NCBI RefSeq assembly: GCF_015476235.1
Contig: NZ_CP064338.1
Coordinates: 2,480,001 to 2,544,000, forward strand
Direction of reading: 5' to 3'
From: Caldimonas thermodepolymerans
GTDB lineage: Bacteria; Pseudomonadota; Gammaproteobacteria; Burkholderiales; Burkholderiaceae_C
DNA length: 64,000 bases
Shown: piece after piece, positions 42,273-53,007 of the stretch
Layout: each line of letters starts with the position of its first letter
Position numbering within the stretch: the stretch's first letter is position 1
Position numbers and translations under genes: made by a program
Notes under the pieces: model-generated
Told to the model about the DNA's origin: nothing
The model's database searches: none
The model's input: the letters and a program-made list of their open reading frames with translations, nothing else

Positions 42273-43682
42273 TCAGGCGATGCGGCGCACGTCGACGAAA
42301 TGCCCTTCCATCGCCGCCGCAGCCGCCATCGCCGGGCTGACGAGGTGGGTGCGGCCGCCGGCGCCCTGGCGGCCTTCGAAGTTGCGGTTGGACGTCGAGG
42401 CGCAGCGCTCGCCCGGCTCGAGCCGGTCGGCGTTCATCGCCAGGCACATCGAGCAGCCGGGTTCGCGCCACTCGAAGCCGGCCGCCTTGAAGACCTGGTC
42501 CAGGCCCTCGCGCTCGGCCTGTTCCTTCACCAGGCCCGAGCCCGGCACGACCATCGCCAGCTTGACGTTGGAGGCGATGCGCCCGCCGATGCGACGCACG
42601 ACGTTGGCGGCCTCGCGCAGGTCCTCGATGCGCGAATTGGTGCACGAGCCGATGAACACCTTGTCGACGAAGATGTCGCTCATCGGCTTGTTGGGCTCCA
42701 GCGCCATGTACTGCAGCGCGCGCTCCATCGCGGCGCGCTTGACCGGGTCCTTTTCCTTGTCGGGATCGGGCACGCGGTCCTCGATCGAGGCCACCATCTC
42801 GGGCGAGGTGCCCCAGGTGACCTGCGGTCGGATCTGCGAGGCGTCCAGCTCGACCACCGCGTCCCAGTGCGCGTCGGGATCGGAATGCAGGGTGCGCCAG
42901 TAGGCCACGGCCTGGTCCCATTCCACGCCCTTGGGCGAGAACGGGCGGCCCTTGACGTATTCGATCGTGGTGTCGTCCACCGCCACCAGGCCGGCACGGG
43001 CGCCCGCCTCGATGGCCATGTTGCACACCGTCATGCGGCCTTCCATGCTGAGCGCGCGGATCGCGCTGCCGGCGAATTCGATGGTGTAGCCGGTGCCGCC
43101 GGCGGTGCCGATCTTGCCGATGATGGCCAGCACGATGTCCTTGGCGCTGCAGCCGCGCGGCAGCTGGCCCTCGACCTTGACCAGCATGTTCTTGGCCTTC
43201 TTGGCCAGCAACGTCTGGGTGGCCAGCACGTGCTCGACCTCGCTGGTGCCGATGCCGTGCGCCAGCGCGCCGAAGGCGCCGTGGGTGGAGGTGTGCGAGT
43301 CGCCGCAGACCACGGTCATGCCGGGCAGCGTGGCACCCTGCTCCGGGCCGATCACGTGCACGATGCCCTGGCGCTTGTCGTTCATCTTGAACTGCGTGAT
43401 GCCGTGGCGGTCGCAGTTGCGGTCCAGCGTCTCCACCTGCAGCCGGGAGATCGGGTCGGCGATGCCCTGGGAACGGTCGGTCGTCGGCACGTTGTGGTCG
43501 CTGACAGCCAGGTTGGCCGACAGGCGCCAGACCTTGCGGCCGGCCAGATCCAGGCCCTCGAAGGCCTGCGGGCTCGTCACCTCGTGCACGAGGTGGCGAT
43601 CGATGTAGAGGACGGCGGTCCCGTCTTCCTCGGTGTGGACGACGTGTTCGTCCCAGATCTTGTCGTAGAGGGTGCGGCCCAT
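42273..43682 (-). CDS. leuC: 3-isopropylmalate dehydratase large subunit
   Basis: Iron-sulfur isomerase subunit, aconitase family, 469 residues. It begins [20 protein letters not shown]. Cluster ligands lie in [17 protein letters not shown] and GCSMCLAMN. It is the first gene of the leu block. Upstream are a 13-base inverted repeat and the gltA terminator. Confidence 0.97.
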   Translation of the reverse strand: MGRTLYDKIWDEHVVHTEEDGTAVLYIDRHLVHEVTSPQAFEGLDLAGRKVWRLSANLAVSDHNVPTTDRSQGIADPISRLQVETLDRNCDRHGITQFKMNDKRQGIVHVIGPEQGATLPGMTVVCGDSHTSTHGAFGALAHGIGTSEVEHVLATQTLLAKKAKNMLVKVEGQLPRGCSAKDIVLAIIGKIGTAGGTGYTIEFAGSAIRALSMEGRMTVCNMAIEAGARAGLVAVDDTTIEYVKGRPFSPKGVEWDQAVAYWRTLHSDPDAHWDAVVELDASQIRPQVTWGTSPEMVASIEDRVPDPDKEKDPVKRAAMERALQYMALEPNKPMSDIFVDKVFIGSCTNSRIEDLREAANVVRRIGGRIASNVKLAMVVPGSGLVKEQAEREGLDQVFKAAGFEWREPGCSMCLAMNADRLEPGERCASTSNRNFEGRQGAGGRTHLVSPAMAAAAAMEGHFVDVRRIA

Positions 43683-43747
43683 GGATGACTCGCCAAATGC
43701 AGTTTCGGGGGAGCTCGCGCCAGACGCGAACCGAACCGTTGATTTTA

Positions 43748-43760
43748 GTTGCTATGCAAC
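43748..43760. promoter_or_regulatory. Inverted repeat upstream of leuC
   Basis: GTTGC-TAT-GCAAC, a 13-base symmetric element, followed on the minus strand by TAAAAT about 66 bases before leuC. The shape fits a LysR-type (T-N11-A-like) or other dimer site at the leu promoter. No regulator gene is nearby, so this is speculative. Confidence 0.35.
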
Positions 43761-43788
43761 AAAAACCCCGGCGCCAGGGCCGGGGTTT
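43761..43788 (-). terminator. Rho-independent terminator after gltA
   Basis: The 9-bp stem AAACCCCGG/CCGGGGTTT (43763-43771 with 43780-43788) is followed on the minus strand by a TTTTT run. It closes the sdh-gltA unit before leuC. Confidence 0.85.
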
Positions 43789-43827
43789 GTCGTGGGACGG
43801 GATCGGGCCGGGGGCCGGCCCGCCCCC

Positions 43828-45141
<1,314 letters not shown>

Positions 45142-45168
45142 GGCATTTCCTTGGGTTTTCGAAAGTCT

Positions 45169-45438
45169 TTAGGCCGGTTGGCGCATCATACGGAGAACCT
45201 CGCGGACCTCCGGCCGATCGAGTTCGCCTTCCGGTTCCTTGCGAGCCAGCAGCAGGTCCAACAGGTCGTTGTCGGACAGCTCCATCAGGGCCTGCAATCC
45301 TCGCGCCTGCCACACCGTCAAGGTGCTTTCGTAGCGGGCGAAGAACCGCGCGATGAACAGGTCGTTCTCGAGCAGGCCGCGCCGGCAGCGCCAGCGCAGC
45401 TTGTTCAGCGACTGCCCATCGAGCCGGTCAGTGTCCAT
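45169..45438 (-). CDS. sdhE: FAD assembly factor SdhE (CptB/YgfY family)
   Basis: An 89-residue cytoplasmic protein that helps attach FAD covalently to SdhA. The RWRCRRGLLENDLFIARFF segment contains the R-G-x-x-E motif typical of the family. It lies between sdhB (37 bases) and gltA (27 bases) on the same strand, fully consistent with its job. Confidence 0.93.
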   Translation of the reverse strand: MDTDRLDGQSLNKLRWRCRRGLLENDLFIARFFARYESTLTVWQARGLQALMELSDNDLLDLLLARKEPEGELDRPEVREVLRMMRQPA

Positions 45439-45475
45439 GATGGATCTTGCGCAAAGCTGAACGGCTGCCGGCGGA

Positions 45476-46183
45476 TCAAACCGCGCGGCGCACCATCAGT
45501 TCCTTGATCTTGCCGATCGCCTTGGTGGGGTTCAGGCCCTTGGGGCAGACGTCGACGCAGTTCATGATGGTGTGGCAACGGAAGAGCCGGTACGGATCCT
45601 CCAGATTGTCCAGGCGCTCGTTGGTGGCTTCGTCGCGGCTGTCGGCGATGAAGCGGTAGGCCTGCAGCAGACCCGCCGGGCCGACGAACTTGTCCGGGTT
45701 CCACCAGAAGCTCGGGCAGCTGGTCGAGCAGCTGGCGCACAGGATGCATTCGTACAGGCCGTTGAGCTCCTCGCGCTCTTCCGGCGTCTGCAGGCGCTCC
45801 TTCTCGGGCGGCGGCGTGTCGTTGATCAGGTACGGCTTGATCGAGTGGTACTGCTTGAAGAACTGCGTCATGTCCACGATCAGGTCGCGGATCACGGGCA
45901 GGCCCGGCAGCGGGCGCAGCACGATCTCGTTCGGCAGCGAACGCAGGTTGGTCAGGCAGGCCAGCCCGTTCTTGCCGTTGATGTTCATCGCGTCCGAGCC
46001 GCACACGCCTTCGCGGCAGGAACGGCGGAACGACAGGCTGGGATCGACCGCCTTGAGCTTGACCAGGGCGTCCAGCAGCATGCGCTCGTTGCCCTCGAGC
46101 TCCAGCTCGATGGTCTGCATGTACGGCTTGGCGTCCTTGTCCGGATCGTAGCGGTAGATCTTGAAGATGCGCTTGGTGGTCAT
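45476..46183 (-). CDS. sdhB: Succinate dehydrogenase iron-sulfur subunit
   Basis: A 235-residue electron-transfer subunit of complex II. The N-terminal [2Fe-2S] Cys set is SCREGVCGSDAMNINGKNGL. The [4Fe-4S] and [3Fe-4S] ligands lie in CILCASCSTSCPSFWW and CHTIMNCVDVCPKGLNP. The start ATG is at 46183. It lies 24 bases after sdhA. Confidence 0.97.
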   Translation of the reverse strand: MTTKRIFKIYRYDPDKDAKPYMQTIELELEGNERMLLDALVKLKAVDPSLSFRRSCREGVCGSDAMNINGKNGLACLTNLRSLPNEIVLRPLPGLPVIRDLIVDMTQFFKQYHSIKPYLINDTPPPEKERLQTPEEREELNGLYECILCASCSTSCPSFWWNPDKFVGPAGLLQAYRFIADSRDEATNERLDNLEDPYRLFRCHTIMNCVDVCPKGLNPTKAIGKIKELMVRRAV

Positions 46184-46207
46184 GGCTAGCAGGCTCCTGT
46201 GACGCGC

Positions 46208-48016
46208 TTAGAAGGTACGGACTTTGGGCGGAACGCTGTCCACCGTCAGCGGCTTGAGGTTCACAGGCTTGTAGGTCAGGCTGTTGGTCGCGCTGTGCCA
46301 CAGGGTGTGCTTCAGCCACTCCTTGTCGTTGCGACCCAGCGGGAACTCCGGATCGTCCGCCCCGCGCTCGTAGTCGTGCACGGTGTGCGCGCCGCGACAT
46401 TCCTTGCGGGCGGCGGCCGACACCATCGTCGCCTGCGCGGCTTCGATCAGGTTGTCGACTTCCAGCGCCTCCATGCGCGCGGTGTTCCACACCTTGGACT
46501 TGTCCTTCAGCGTGATGTTCTTGACGCGCTCGCGGATTTCGGCGATGCGCTGCACGCCCTCGTCCATCAGCTTCTGGGTGCGGAACACGCCGGCGTGCGC
46601 CTGCATCGTCGAGCGGATGTCGTTGGCCACGTCCTGGGCATATTCGCCCGAGGTGCTGGCCTCCAGGCGGGCCAGGCGCGACAGCGTGAGTTCGGCAGCG
46701 TCCTTGGGCAGCGGCTTGTGGGCCTTGGGTTCGCCCTTGAGGGTCTGGATGATGTGGTCGCCCGCGGCGCGGCCGAACACCACCAGGTCGAGCAGCGAGT
46801 TGGTACCCAGGCGGTTGGCGCCGTGCACCGACACGCAGGAGCACTCGCCCACGGCGTACAGGCCGTTGACCGGCACGCGGTAGTCGTCGCCCTTGGGCAC
46901 CACCACCTGGCCGTTGATGTTGGTCGGGATGCCGCCCATCTGGTAGTGGATGGTCGGCACGACCGGGATCGGCTCCTTGGTGATGTCGACGTTGGCGAAG
47001 TTGTGGCCGATCTCGTAGACCGAGGGCAGGCGCTTCATGATGGTCTCGGCGCCCAGGTGGGTCATGTCGAGCACCACGTAGTCCTTGTTGGGACCGCAGC
47101 CGCGACCTTCCTTGATCTCCTGGTCCATGCAGCGCGAGACGAAATCGCGCGGCGCCAGGTCCTTCAGCGTCGGGGCATAGCGCTCCATGAAGCGCTCGCC
47201 GTTGGCATTGCGCAGGATGGCGCCCTCGCCGCGGCAGCCTTCGGTCAGCAGCACGCCCGCGCCGGCCACGCCGGTCGGGTGGAACTGCCAGAACTCCATG
47301 TCCTGCAGCGGCACGCCGGCGCGCGCGGCCATGCCCAGGCCGTCACCGGTGTTGATGAAGGCGTTGGTCGACGCGGCGAAGATGCGGCCGGCGCCGCCCG
47401 TGGCCAGCAGCACGACCTTGGCGTGCAGGATGTAGACGTCGCCGGTTTCCAGCTCCAGCGCGGTCACGCCCACCACGTCGCCGTCGGCGTCGCGGATCAG
47501 GTCCAGCGCCATCCACTCGACGAAGAAGTTGGTGCGGGCCGCGACGTTGCGCTGGTACAGCGTGTGCAGCAGCGCGTGGCCGGTACGGTCGGCCGCGGCA
47601 CAGGCACGCTGCACGGGCTTCTCGCCGTAGTTGGCGGTGTGGCCGCCGAACGGGCGCTGGTAGATGGTGCCGTCGGGGTTGCGGTCGAACGGCATGCCGA
47701 AGTGCTCGAGCTCGTAGACGACCTTGGGCGCTTCACGGCACATGAACTCGATCGCGTCCTGGTCGCCGAGCCAGTCCGAGCCCTTGACGGTGTCGTAGAA
47801 GTGGTAGTGCCAGTTGTCCTCGCTCATGTTGCCCAGCGAGGCGCCGATGCCCCCCTGCGCGGCGACGGTGTGCGAGCGGGTCGGGAAGACCTTGGACAGG
47901 ACGGCGACGTTCAGACCGGCCTGGGCCAGCTGCAGCGAGGCGCGCATGCCGGAGCCGCCGGCACCGACGATGACGACGTCGAACTTGCGCGTGGGAAGAG
48001 AGGTTCCGATTTGCAT
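46208..48016 (-). CDS. sdhA: Succinate dehydrogenase flavoprotein subunit
   Basis: Catalytic subunit that oxidises succinate to fumarate. The protein has 602 residues. The FAD-binding start is FDVVIVGAGGSGMRASLQLA, and the covalent-FAD His is in RSHTVAAQGGIGASLGN. Active-site RGEGAILRNANGERFMERYA and the ATNSLTYKPVNLKPL tail are present. ATG 48016 (MQIGTSLPTRKFDVV) is chosen: GGAGG lies 11 bases upstream and the sdhD stop lies just before. A GTG at 48034 would overlap sdhD. Confidence 0.97.
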   Translation of the reverse strand: MQIGTSLPTRKFDVVIVGAGGSGMRASLQLAQAGLNVAVLSKVFPTRSHTVAAQGGIGASLGNMSEDNWHYHFYDTVKGSDWLGDQDAIEFMCREAPKVVYELEHFGMPFDRNPDGTIYQRPFGGHTANYGEKPVQRACAAADRTGHALLHTLYQRNVAARTNFFVEWMALDLIRDADGDVVGVTALELETGDVYILHAKVVLLATGGAGRIFAASTNAFINTGDGLGMAARAGVPLQDMEFWQFHPTGVAGAGVLLTEGCRGEGAILRNANGERFMERYAPTLKDLAPRDFVSRCMDQEIKEGRGCGPNKDYVVLDMTHLGAETIMKRLPSVYEIGHNFANVDITKEPIPVVPTIHYQMGGIPTNINGQVVVPKGDDYRVPVNGLYAVGECSCVSVHGANRLGTNSLLDLVVFGRAAGDHIIQTLKGEPKAHKPLPKDAAELTLSRLARLEASTSGEYAQDVANDIRSTMQAHAGVFRTQKLMDEGVQRIAEIRERVKNITLKDKSKVWNTARMEALEVDNLIEAAQATMVSAAARKECRGAHTVHDYERGADDPEFPLGRNDKEWLKHTLWHSATNSLTYKPVNLKPLTVDSVPPKVRTF

Positions 48017-48021
48017 TTCTT

Positions 48022-48420
48022 TCACAGCCTCCACAGGACCTGGATCGCCCAGCCGGCACAGCCGACGAGCCAGACGATGGTGACGACCTGCAGCGTGAGC
48101 CTTGCGCCCACCGGCTTGACGTAATCCATCCAGATGTCACGCATGCCGACCCAGACGTGGTACAGCAGCGCAACGACGACGGCGAAGGTCAGGAACTTCA
48201 TCCACTGCTGGGCGAAGATGCCTGCCCACTTGTCGTAGCCGACGATGTCGCCGATCACGTTGCCGTTCTCGTCACGGCGCTTCCAGGGCCAGAAGACCTG
48301 GGCCAGCAGGACGATCGTGAACAGCGCCATCAGGACGCCGGTGACGCGCTGGGCGAGCCAGTCACGCAGGCCGTAGTGCGCACCCACCACGAGGCGCTTG
48401 GAACCGTAGTTTTTGTTCAT
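48022..48420 (-). CDS. sdhD: Succinate dehydrogenase membrane anchor subunit
   Basis: A 132-residue anchor with three membrane helices. WLAQRVTGVLMALFTIVLLA begins helix 1. The heme- and quinone-side His is in VVVALLYHVWVGMRDIWMDY, and the protein ends in a third helix. It follows sdhC by 21 bases and precedes sdhA by 5. Confidence 0.94.
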   Translation of the reverse strand: MNKNYGSKRLVVGAHYGLRDWLAQRVTGVLMALFTIVLLAQVFWPWKRRDENGNVIGDIVGYDKWAGIFAQQWMKFLTFAVVVALLYHVWVGMRDIWMDYVKPVGARLTLQVVTIVWLVGCAGWAIQVLWRL

Positions 48421-48441
48421 CGCGGGATTTACCTGTCGGGA

Positions 48442-48858
48442 TCAGGAGAACAGCTTGACGGCGACAGCGACCGTCAGCACCAGGCTGAGCACCAGCGTGA
48501 AGATCGCGGAACTGCGGCCCTGCTGCTTGCTCACGGTGTGGAACACGTCCATCCAGATGTGGCGCAGGCCGGCAATGAAATGGTGGAAATAGGCCCAGGC
48601 CAGCGCGAGCACGACCAGCTTGACGAACCAGCCCGGGAAGATCCACACGCCGGCGGAGAAGGCACTGGTGAACTCGCCGTAGGAAATCTCGGAGGTGAGG
48701 CTCTTGTCGAACAGCCAGAGAATGAACGGCAGCAGCAGGAACATCAGCAGGCCGCTGGCCCGGTGCAGGATCGACACCCACCCGGCGACCGGCAGACGGT
48801 ACTTGAGCGCATCGGGCAAGCGCATGGGCCCGGGTCGTTGTTTTGCGATTTCAGGCAT
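48442..48858 (-). CDS. sdhC: Succinate dehydrogenase cytochrome b556 subunit
   Basis: A 138-residue membrane subunit. It has the SILHRASGLLMFLLLPFILW helix with the quinone-site Ser/Arg pattern, and the heme His motif AYFHHFIAGLRHIWMDV. ATG 48858 is preferred because AAAAGG lies 6 bases upstream. It lies 107 bases after the GntR gene on the same strand; no second copy of the GntR palindrome is seen in that gap. Confidence 0.95.
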   Translation of the reverse strand: MPEIAKQRPGPMRLPDALKYRLPVAGWVSILHRASGLLMFLLLPFILWLFDKSLTSEISYGEFTSAFSAGVWIFPGWFVKLVVLALAWAYFHHFIAGLRHIWMDVFHTVSKQQGRSSAIFTLVLSLVLTVAVAVKLFS

Positions 48859-48965
48859 ATCCAACCTTTTCCGTTTGTAGAGACGGCTGTACCGACGGTG
48901 AAACCGGCCGATTTTATGGCAACGCACCTGGGATGCGCCGCGTCACACCTCCGCACACCGCACGA

Positions 48966-49742
48966 TCAGCTCACTTCATTGCGATAAAAATGCTCTGCCG
49001 TGTTGTAGAGCCCGCGGCGGAATTCCACCGGGCGGTCCTCGTAGGTCCGCGACAGCCGCTCCACGCTCAGCAGCGGCGTGCCCACGGGCAGCTGCAGCAG
49101 CTCGGCCGCGGTGGCATCGGCGGCCACCGCGCGCAGCTTTTCCTCGGCGCGGATCATCCGCACCCCGAATTCGGTCTCGAACAGCGCGTACATCGGCCCG
49201 CGGTATTCGCTCAGCCGCTCGGCGGTCAGGCCCTTGAACAGGCCACCGTGCAGCCAGATGTCGTCGAACACCACCGGCTTGCCCTTGAACAGCAGCAGCC
49301 GGCGGATCTGCAGCGCCGCGTCGCCGGACTTCAGGTCGAGCGCGCGCGCCACCTCGGCGGGCGCGCGCAGGCGGCGGCAGTCGATGAAGCGGCGCTGCAC
49401 CGGGCCGGTGTCGCCATCGTCCGGGGTCAGGCGCAGGAAGCGGTATTGCACCTTCTCCTCGGCATGGGTGGCCACAAAGGTGCCCTTGCCCTGCCGGCGT
49501 ACCAGCAGGTTCTCGGCGGCCAGCTCGTCGATCGCCTTGCGCACCGTGCCCTGACTCACCTTGAAGCGGGCCGCCAGCTCCACCTCGCTCGGGATCGCCT
49601 CGCCCGGCTTCCATTCGCCCGCCTGCAGGCTGCGCGTGATCAGCGCCTTGATCTGCTGGTACAGCGGGCTGAACGCCGGGCCGGCCGTCTCGGGGCCGGC
49701 AGCGCTCGGGTCGGTCAGGTGGGAGGGAGGCTGGGTCGCCAT
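48966..49742 (-). CDS. GntR-family regulator (HutC/UTRA type), likely TCA-cycle regulator
   Basis: A 258-residue regulator. The winged helix spans about residues 27-95 (SPLYQQIKALITRSLQAGEW, EVELAARFKVSQGTVRKAID, GKGTFVATHAEEK). The rest (LRLTPDDGDTGPV to the end) is a UTRA-type effector domain. ATG 49742 is chosen as the first Met of the regulator text. The gene heads the sdhCDAB-sdhE-gltA run and is divergent from mdh, with an 18-bp perfect palindrome between them. The same core recurs before acnB, so I infer control of TCA genes. The effector is unknown; a TCA or methylcitrate intermediate is plausible. Confidence 0.88.
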   Translation of the reverse strand: MATQPPSHLTDPSAAGPETAGPAFSPLYQQIKALITRSLQAGEWKPGEAIPSEVELAARFKVSQGTVRKAIDELAAENLLVRRQGKGTFVATHAEEKVQYRFLRLTPDDGDTGPVQRRFIDCRRLRAPAEVARALDLKSGDAALQIRRLLLFKGKPVVFDDIWLHGGLFKGLTAERLSEYRGPMYALFETEFGVRMIRAEEKLRAVAADATAAELLQLPVGTPLLSVERLSRTYEDRPVEFRRGLYNTAEHFYRNEVS

Positions 49743-49792
49743 GGGCGCGATTGCATCACAAGGCCCGGGTGAAGTCCAGAAACTGATGAATG

Positions 49793-49810
49793 ATGTCTTA
49801 TATAAGACAT
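49793..49810. promoter_or_regulatory. 18-bp palindromic operator between the GntR gene and mdh
   Basis: The perfect palindrome ATGTCTTATATAAGACAT is followed by another half-site (AAGAC at 49811-49815). It lies 7 bases before the mdh -35 box. On the minus strand its TATATA centre could serve as the -10 of the GntR gene, so binding would repress the regulator and touch the mdh promoter. Confidence 0.8.
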
Positions 49811-49817
49811 AAGACTG

Positions 49818-49847
49818 TTGACAGGAGGGAGACCGGACGCCTAGACT
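49818..49847 (+). promoter_or_regulatory. Promoter of mdh
   Basis: TTGACA (49818-49823) and TAGACT (49842-49847) with 18-base spacing. Transcription would start near 49855, about 100 bases before mdh. Confidence 0.55.
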
Positions 49848-49955
49848 CACCTACACTTCGCGCTGGAGCAGGCGCCTGCGGTCCGGTCATGCGGCGAAGC
49901 GGGCGTCTCGACGTTCCATCATCCGCAAAAACGATTCGATTCTGGAGTCTCATCA

Positions 49956-50942
49956 ATGAGCAAGAAACCCGTACGTGTGGCCGTCACCGGCGCGGCAGGT
50001 CAGATCGGCTATGCCCTGCTGTTCCGCATCGCTTCCGGCGAAATGCTGGGCAAGGACCAGCCGGTCATCCTGCAACTGCTGGAAATCCCCGACGAGAAGG
50101 CCCAGAAGGCCCTCAAGGGCGTGATGATGGAGCTCGAGGACTGCGCCTTCCCGCTGCTGGCCGGCATGGAAGCGCACAGCGACCCGATGACGGGCTTCAA
50201 GGACACCGACTACGCCCTGCTGGTGGGCGCCCGTCCGCGCGGCCCCGGCATGGAGCGCAAGGACCTGCTGTCGGCCAATGCCCAGATCTTCACCGCCCAG
50301 GGCAAGGCGCTGAACGCCGTGGCCTCTCGCAACGTGAAGGTGCTGGTGGTCGGCAACCCGGCCAACACCAACGCCTACATCGCGATGAAGTCGGCCCCGG
50401 ACCTGCCGGCCAAGAACTTCACCGCGATGCTGCGCCTGGACCACAACCGGGCCGCCAGCCAGATCGCCGCCAAGACCGGCAAGCCGGTGTCGAGCATCGA
50501 GAAGCTGTGCGTGTGGGGCAACCACTCGCCCACGATGTACGCCGACTATCGCTTCGCGACCATCGATGGCCAGTCGGTCAAGGAGCTGATCAACGACGAG
50601 GACTGGAACCGCAACGTGTTCCTGCCCACCGTCGGCAAGCGCGGCGCGGCCATCATCGAGGCCCGCGGCCTGTCGTCGGCGGCCTCGGCGGCCAACGCCG
50701 CCATCGACCACATGCGTGACTGGGCCCTGGGCACCAACGGCAAGTGGGTCACGATGGGCGTGCCGTCCAACGGCGAATACGGCATCCCGCAGGAAACCAT
50801 GTTCGGCTTCCCGGTCACCTGCGAAGGCGGCGAGTACAAGATCGTCGAAGGCCTGCCGATCGACGAGTTCAGCCAGGAACGCATCAACATCACGCTGAAG
50901 GAACTGCAGGAAGAGCAGGACGGCGTGAAGCACCTGCTGTAA
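49956..50942 (+). CDS. mdh: Malate dehydrogenase
   Basis: Oxidises malate to oxaloacetate with NAD. The protein has 328 residues, the long dimeric (cytosolic-like) bacterial type. The NAD fold is [20 protein letters not shown], the substrate Arg loop is [15 protein letters not shown], and the catalytic His is in [16 protein letters not shown] 49956 follows TCTGGAGTCTCATCA, in which GGAG lies 10 bases upstream. It is divergent from the GntR gene and ended by a clear terminator. Confidence 0.97.
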   Translation: MSKKPVRVAVTGAAGQIGYALLFRIASGEMLGKDQPVILQLLEIPDEKAQKALKGVMMELEDCAFPLLAGMEAHSDPMTGFKDTDYALLVGARPRGPGMERKDLLSANAQIFTAQGKALNAVASRNVKVLVVGNPANTNAYIAMKSAPDLPAKNFTAMLRLDHNRAASQIAAKTGKPVSSIEKLCVWGNHSPTMYADYRFATIDGQSVKELINDEDWNRNVFLPTVGKRGAAIIEARGLSSAASAANAAIDHMRDWALGTNGKWVTMGVPSNGEYGIPQETMFGFPVTCEGGEYKIVEGLPIDEFSQERINITLKELQEEQDGVKHLL

Positions 50943-50981
50943 GGCAATCAGGCGACACCGGGGCGCGAGCCCCGGCGCAAG

Positions 50982-51016
50982 AAGGCCGACAGCCTTGCAG
51001 CTGCTCGGCCTTTTTT
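50982..51016 (+). terminator. Rho-independent terminator after mdh
   Basis: The stem AAGGCCGA/TCGGCCTT (50982-50989 with 51005-51012) is followed by TTTTTT. A second compact hairpin, CCGGGGC-GCGA-GCCCCGG, lies at 50958-50975, directly upstream. Confidence 0.85.
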
Positions 51017-51025
51017 ACGGTCCCG

Positions 51026-51045
51026 AATTTACGTATACGTCAATT
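51026..51045. promoter_or_regulatory. Near-perfect palindrome at the start of the CitE-like/prp operon
   Basis: AATT-t-ACGTATACGT-c-AATT is a 20-base element with only one mismatched pair. It lies immediately after the mdh terminator and touches the TTG start of the next gene. It could be an operator for the prp genes, or contain a -10 box (TATACG) for a nearly leaderless message. Confidence 0.45.
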
Positions 51046-52093
51046 GAGCGCCGCCCCCACCCCCGCCCCGCTGCATCCCCGGCAAGCCTTGTTCGAGGCG
51101 GGTGAGGCGTTGCCGGCGCTGCCTGTGTGCGACCACTACGCCGGCGTCGAGGCGCGCATGCGCAAGAGCCTGGCGTTGCAGGCCGAGCTGGGCGAGCGCT
51201 ACGGCCGCGCGGTGTTCGACGCCACGCTGGACGGCGAGGACGGCGCGCCGGTCGGCGGCGAGCACGAGCACGCGCTGCTGATCGCCGAGCTGGTCAACTC
51301 GGCCGACAACCGCTACGACCGCGTCGGCGCCCGGGTGCACCCGGTGCGCCATGCCGCGTTCGACGACGAGGTGCACACGCTGCTGTCGCGCTGCGGGCAG
51401 CGCCTGGCGTACCTGATGGTGCCCAAGCCCGGGGACGCGGCCGACGTCGCCGAGGCATGCCGCCGCATCGACGCGATCGCGCGCGACGTCGGGCTGGCCC
51501 GGCAGGTGCCGGTGCACGTGCTGGTCGAGACCCACGGCGCGCTGCGCGACGTCTGGCAGATCGCCGCCCACCCGCGCGTGGAGTCGATCTCGTTCGGGCT
51601 GATGGACTTCGTCTCGGCCCACCGCGGCGCCATCCCCGCCCACGGCATGAGCGCCGAGGGCCAGTTCCGCCACCCGCTGGTGTTGCGCGCCAAGATCGAG
51701 ATCGCCGCCGCGGCGCACGCAGCCGGCAAGACGCCCTCGCACTGCGTCGTGACCGAGTTCAACCACCTGGACGCGCTGCGCGCCGCGGCCCGCAAGGCGG
51801 CGCGCGAGCTGGCCTACACGCGCATGTGGAGCATCCACCCCAACCAGATCCTGCCGATCGTCGAGGCCTTCGCGCCGGACGAGCAGGACGTCGAGGACGC
51901 CGCGGCCATCCTGCTTGCGGCCCAGGCGGCCGGCTGGGGCCCCGTGCGCCACAGGACCCGCGGCAAGGACACGCTGCACGACCGGGCCAGCTACCGCTAC
52001 TACTGGCACGTGCTCGAACGTGCCCATCGCACCGGACGGCCGTTGCCGCCCGAAGCCCGATCCCACTTCTTCCCGGAGACAGACACCCCATGA
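51044..52093 (+). CDS. HpcH/HpaI aldolase / CitE-like CoA-ester lyase family protein
   Basis: A 349-residue TIM-barrel protein of the citrate lyase beta superfamily. Metal-ligand segments are recognisable: [19 protein letters not shown] (Glu) and [14 protein letters not shown] (Asp). The C-terminus adds a long tail ([19 protein letters not shown]). The TTG at 51044 ([14 protein letters not shown]) is the only sensible start in this frame, and no ribosome site precedes it. The stop overlaps prpB (ATGA), so it belongs to the methylcitrate operon. The substrate is unknown; malyl- or citramalyl-CoA-type esters are possible by family. Confidence 0.8.
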   Translation: MSAAPTPAPLHPRQALFEAGEALPALPVCDHYAGVEARMRKSLALQAELGERYGRAVFDATLDGEDGAPVGGEHEHALLIAELVNSADNRYDRVGARVHPVRHAAFDDEVHTLLSRCGQRLAYLMVPKPGDAADVAEACRRIDAIARDVGLARQVPVHVLVETHGALRDVWQIAAHPRVESISFGLMDFVSAHRGAIPAHGMSAEGQFRHPLVLRAKIEIAAAAHAAGKTPSHCVVTEFNHLDALRAAARKAARELAYTRMWSIHPNQILPIVEAFAPDEQDVEDAAAILLAAQAAGWGPVRHRTRGKDTLHDRASYRYYWHVLERAHRTGRPLPPEARSHFFPETDTP

Positions 52094-52974
52094 GCACCCT
52101 CACCCCCGGCGCACGCTTTCGTGAAGCCCTGCGGCAGGAATCGCCGCTGCAGGTCATCGGCGCGATCAACGCCAACCACGCCCTGCTGGCCAAGCGCGCC
52201 GGCTACCGGGCGATCTACCTGTCCGGCGGCGGCGTGGCCGCAGGCTCGCTGGGGATGCCGGACCTGGGCATCAACACGCTGGACGACGTGCTGATCGACG
52301 TGCGCCGCATCACCGACGTGTGCGACCTGCCGCTGTTGGTCGACATCGACACCGGCTTCGGCCCGAGCGCGTTCAACATCGCGCGCACGGTCAAGAGCCT
52401 GATCAAGTTCGGCGCCGCCGCCTGCCACATCGAGGACCAGGTCGGCGCCAAGCGCTGCGGCCACCGCCCGGGCAAGGAGATCGTCTCGGCGCAGGAGATG
52501 GCCGACCGCGTCAAGGCCGCGGCGGACGCCAGGACCGATCCCGACTTCTTCCTGATCGCGCGCACCGACGCGATCGCGGTCGAAGGCGTGGACGCGGCGA
52601 TCGAGCGCGCGATCAAGTGCGTGGAGGCCGGCGCCGACGGCATCTTCGCCGAGGCGGCCTACGACCTGCCGACCTACAAGCGCTTCGTCGAGGCAGTGAA
52701 GGTGCCGGTGCTGGCCAACATCACCGAGTTCGGCAAGACCCCGCTGTTCTCGCGCGAGGAACTGGCCAGCGCCGGCGTGGCGATCCAGCTGTTCCCGCTG
52801 TCGGCGTTCCGCGCGATGAACAAGGCGGCCGAGACGGTCTACGAGGTGATCCGCCGCGACGGCCACCAGCGCAACGTCGTCGAGATGATGCAGACGCGCG
52901 AGGAGCTCTATGACCGCATCGGCTACCACGCCTACGAACAGCACCTGGATGCCCTGTTCGCGGCAAAGAAGTGA
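52090..52974 (+). CDS. prpB: 2-methylisocitrate lyase
   Basis: Cleaves 2-methylisocitrate to pyruvate and succinate, the last step of propionate breakdown by the methylcitrate cycle. The protein has 294 residues. Catalytic Cys123 sits in [10 protein letters not shown], at the same number as in E. coli PrpB. The [17 protein letters not shown] and VDIDTGFG segments define the active site. The ATG overlaps the stop of the CitE-like gene. prpC follows after 33 bases. Confidence 0.97.
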   Translation: MSTLTPGARFREALRQESPLQVIGAINANHALLAKRAGYRAIYLSGGGVAAGSLGMPDLGINTLDDVLIDVRRITDVCDLPLLVDIDTGFGPSAFNIARTVKSLIKFGAAACHIEDQVGAKRCGHRPGKEIVSAQEMADRVKAAADARTDPDFFLIARTDAIAVEGVDAAIERAIKCVEAGADGIFAEAAYDLPTYKRFVEAVKVPVLANITEFGKTPLFSREELASAGVAIQLFPLSAFRAMNKAAETVYEVIRRDGHQRNVVEMMQTREELYDRIGYHAYEQHLDALFAAKK

Positions 52975-53007
52975 GTGGTGAACGTAGTACGCACTGAAGG
53001 AGAACCC

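Noticed and set aside
43683-43827. Possible leucine leader peptide or T-box before leuC
   Set aside because: The gap is short and is filled by the gltA terminator and a small inverted repeat; no Leu-codon run or T-box stem was found.
48859-48965. A further GntR operator before sdhC
   Set aside because: I looked for GTCTTAT-type half-sites in the gap and found none; sdh is more likely transcribed from the GntR promoter.
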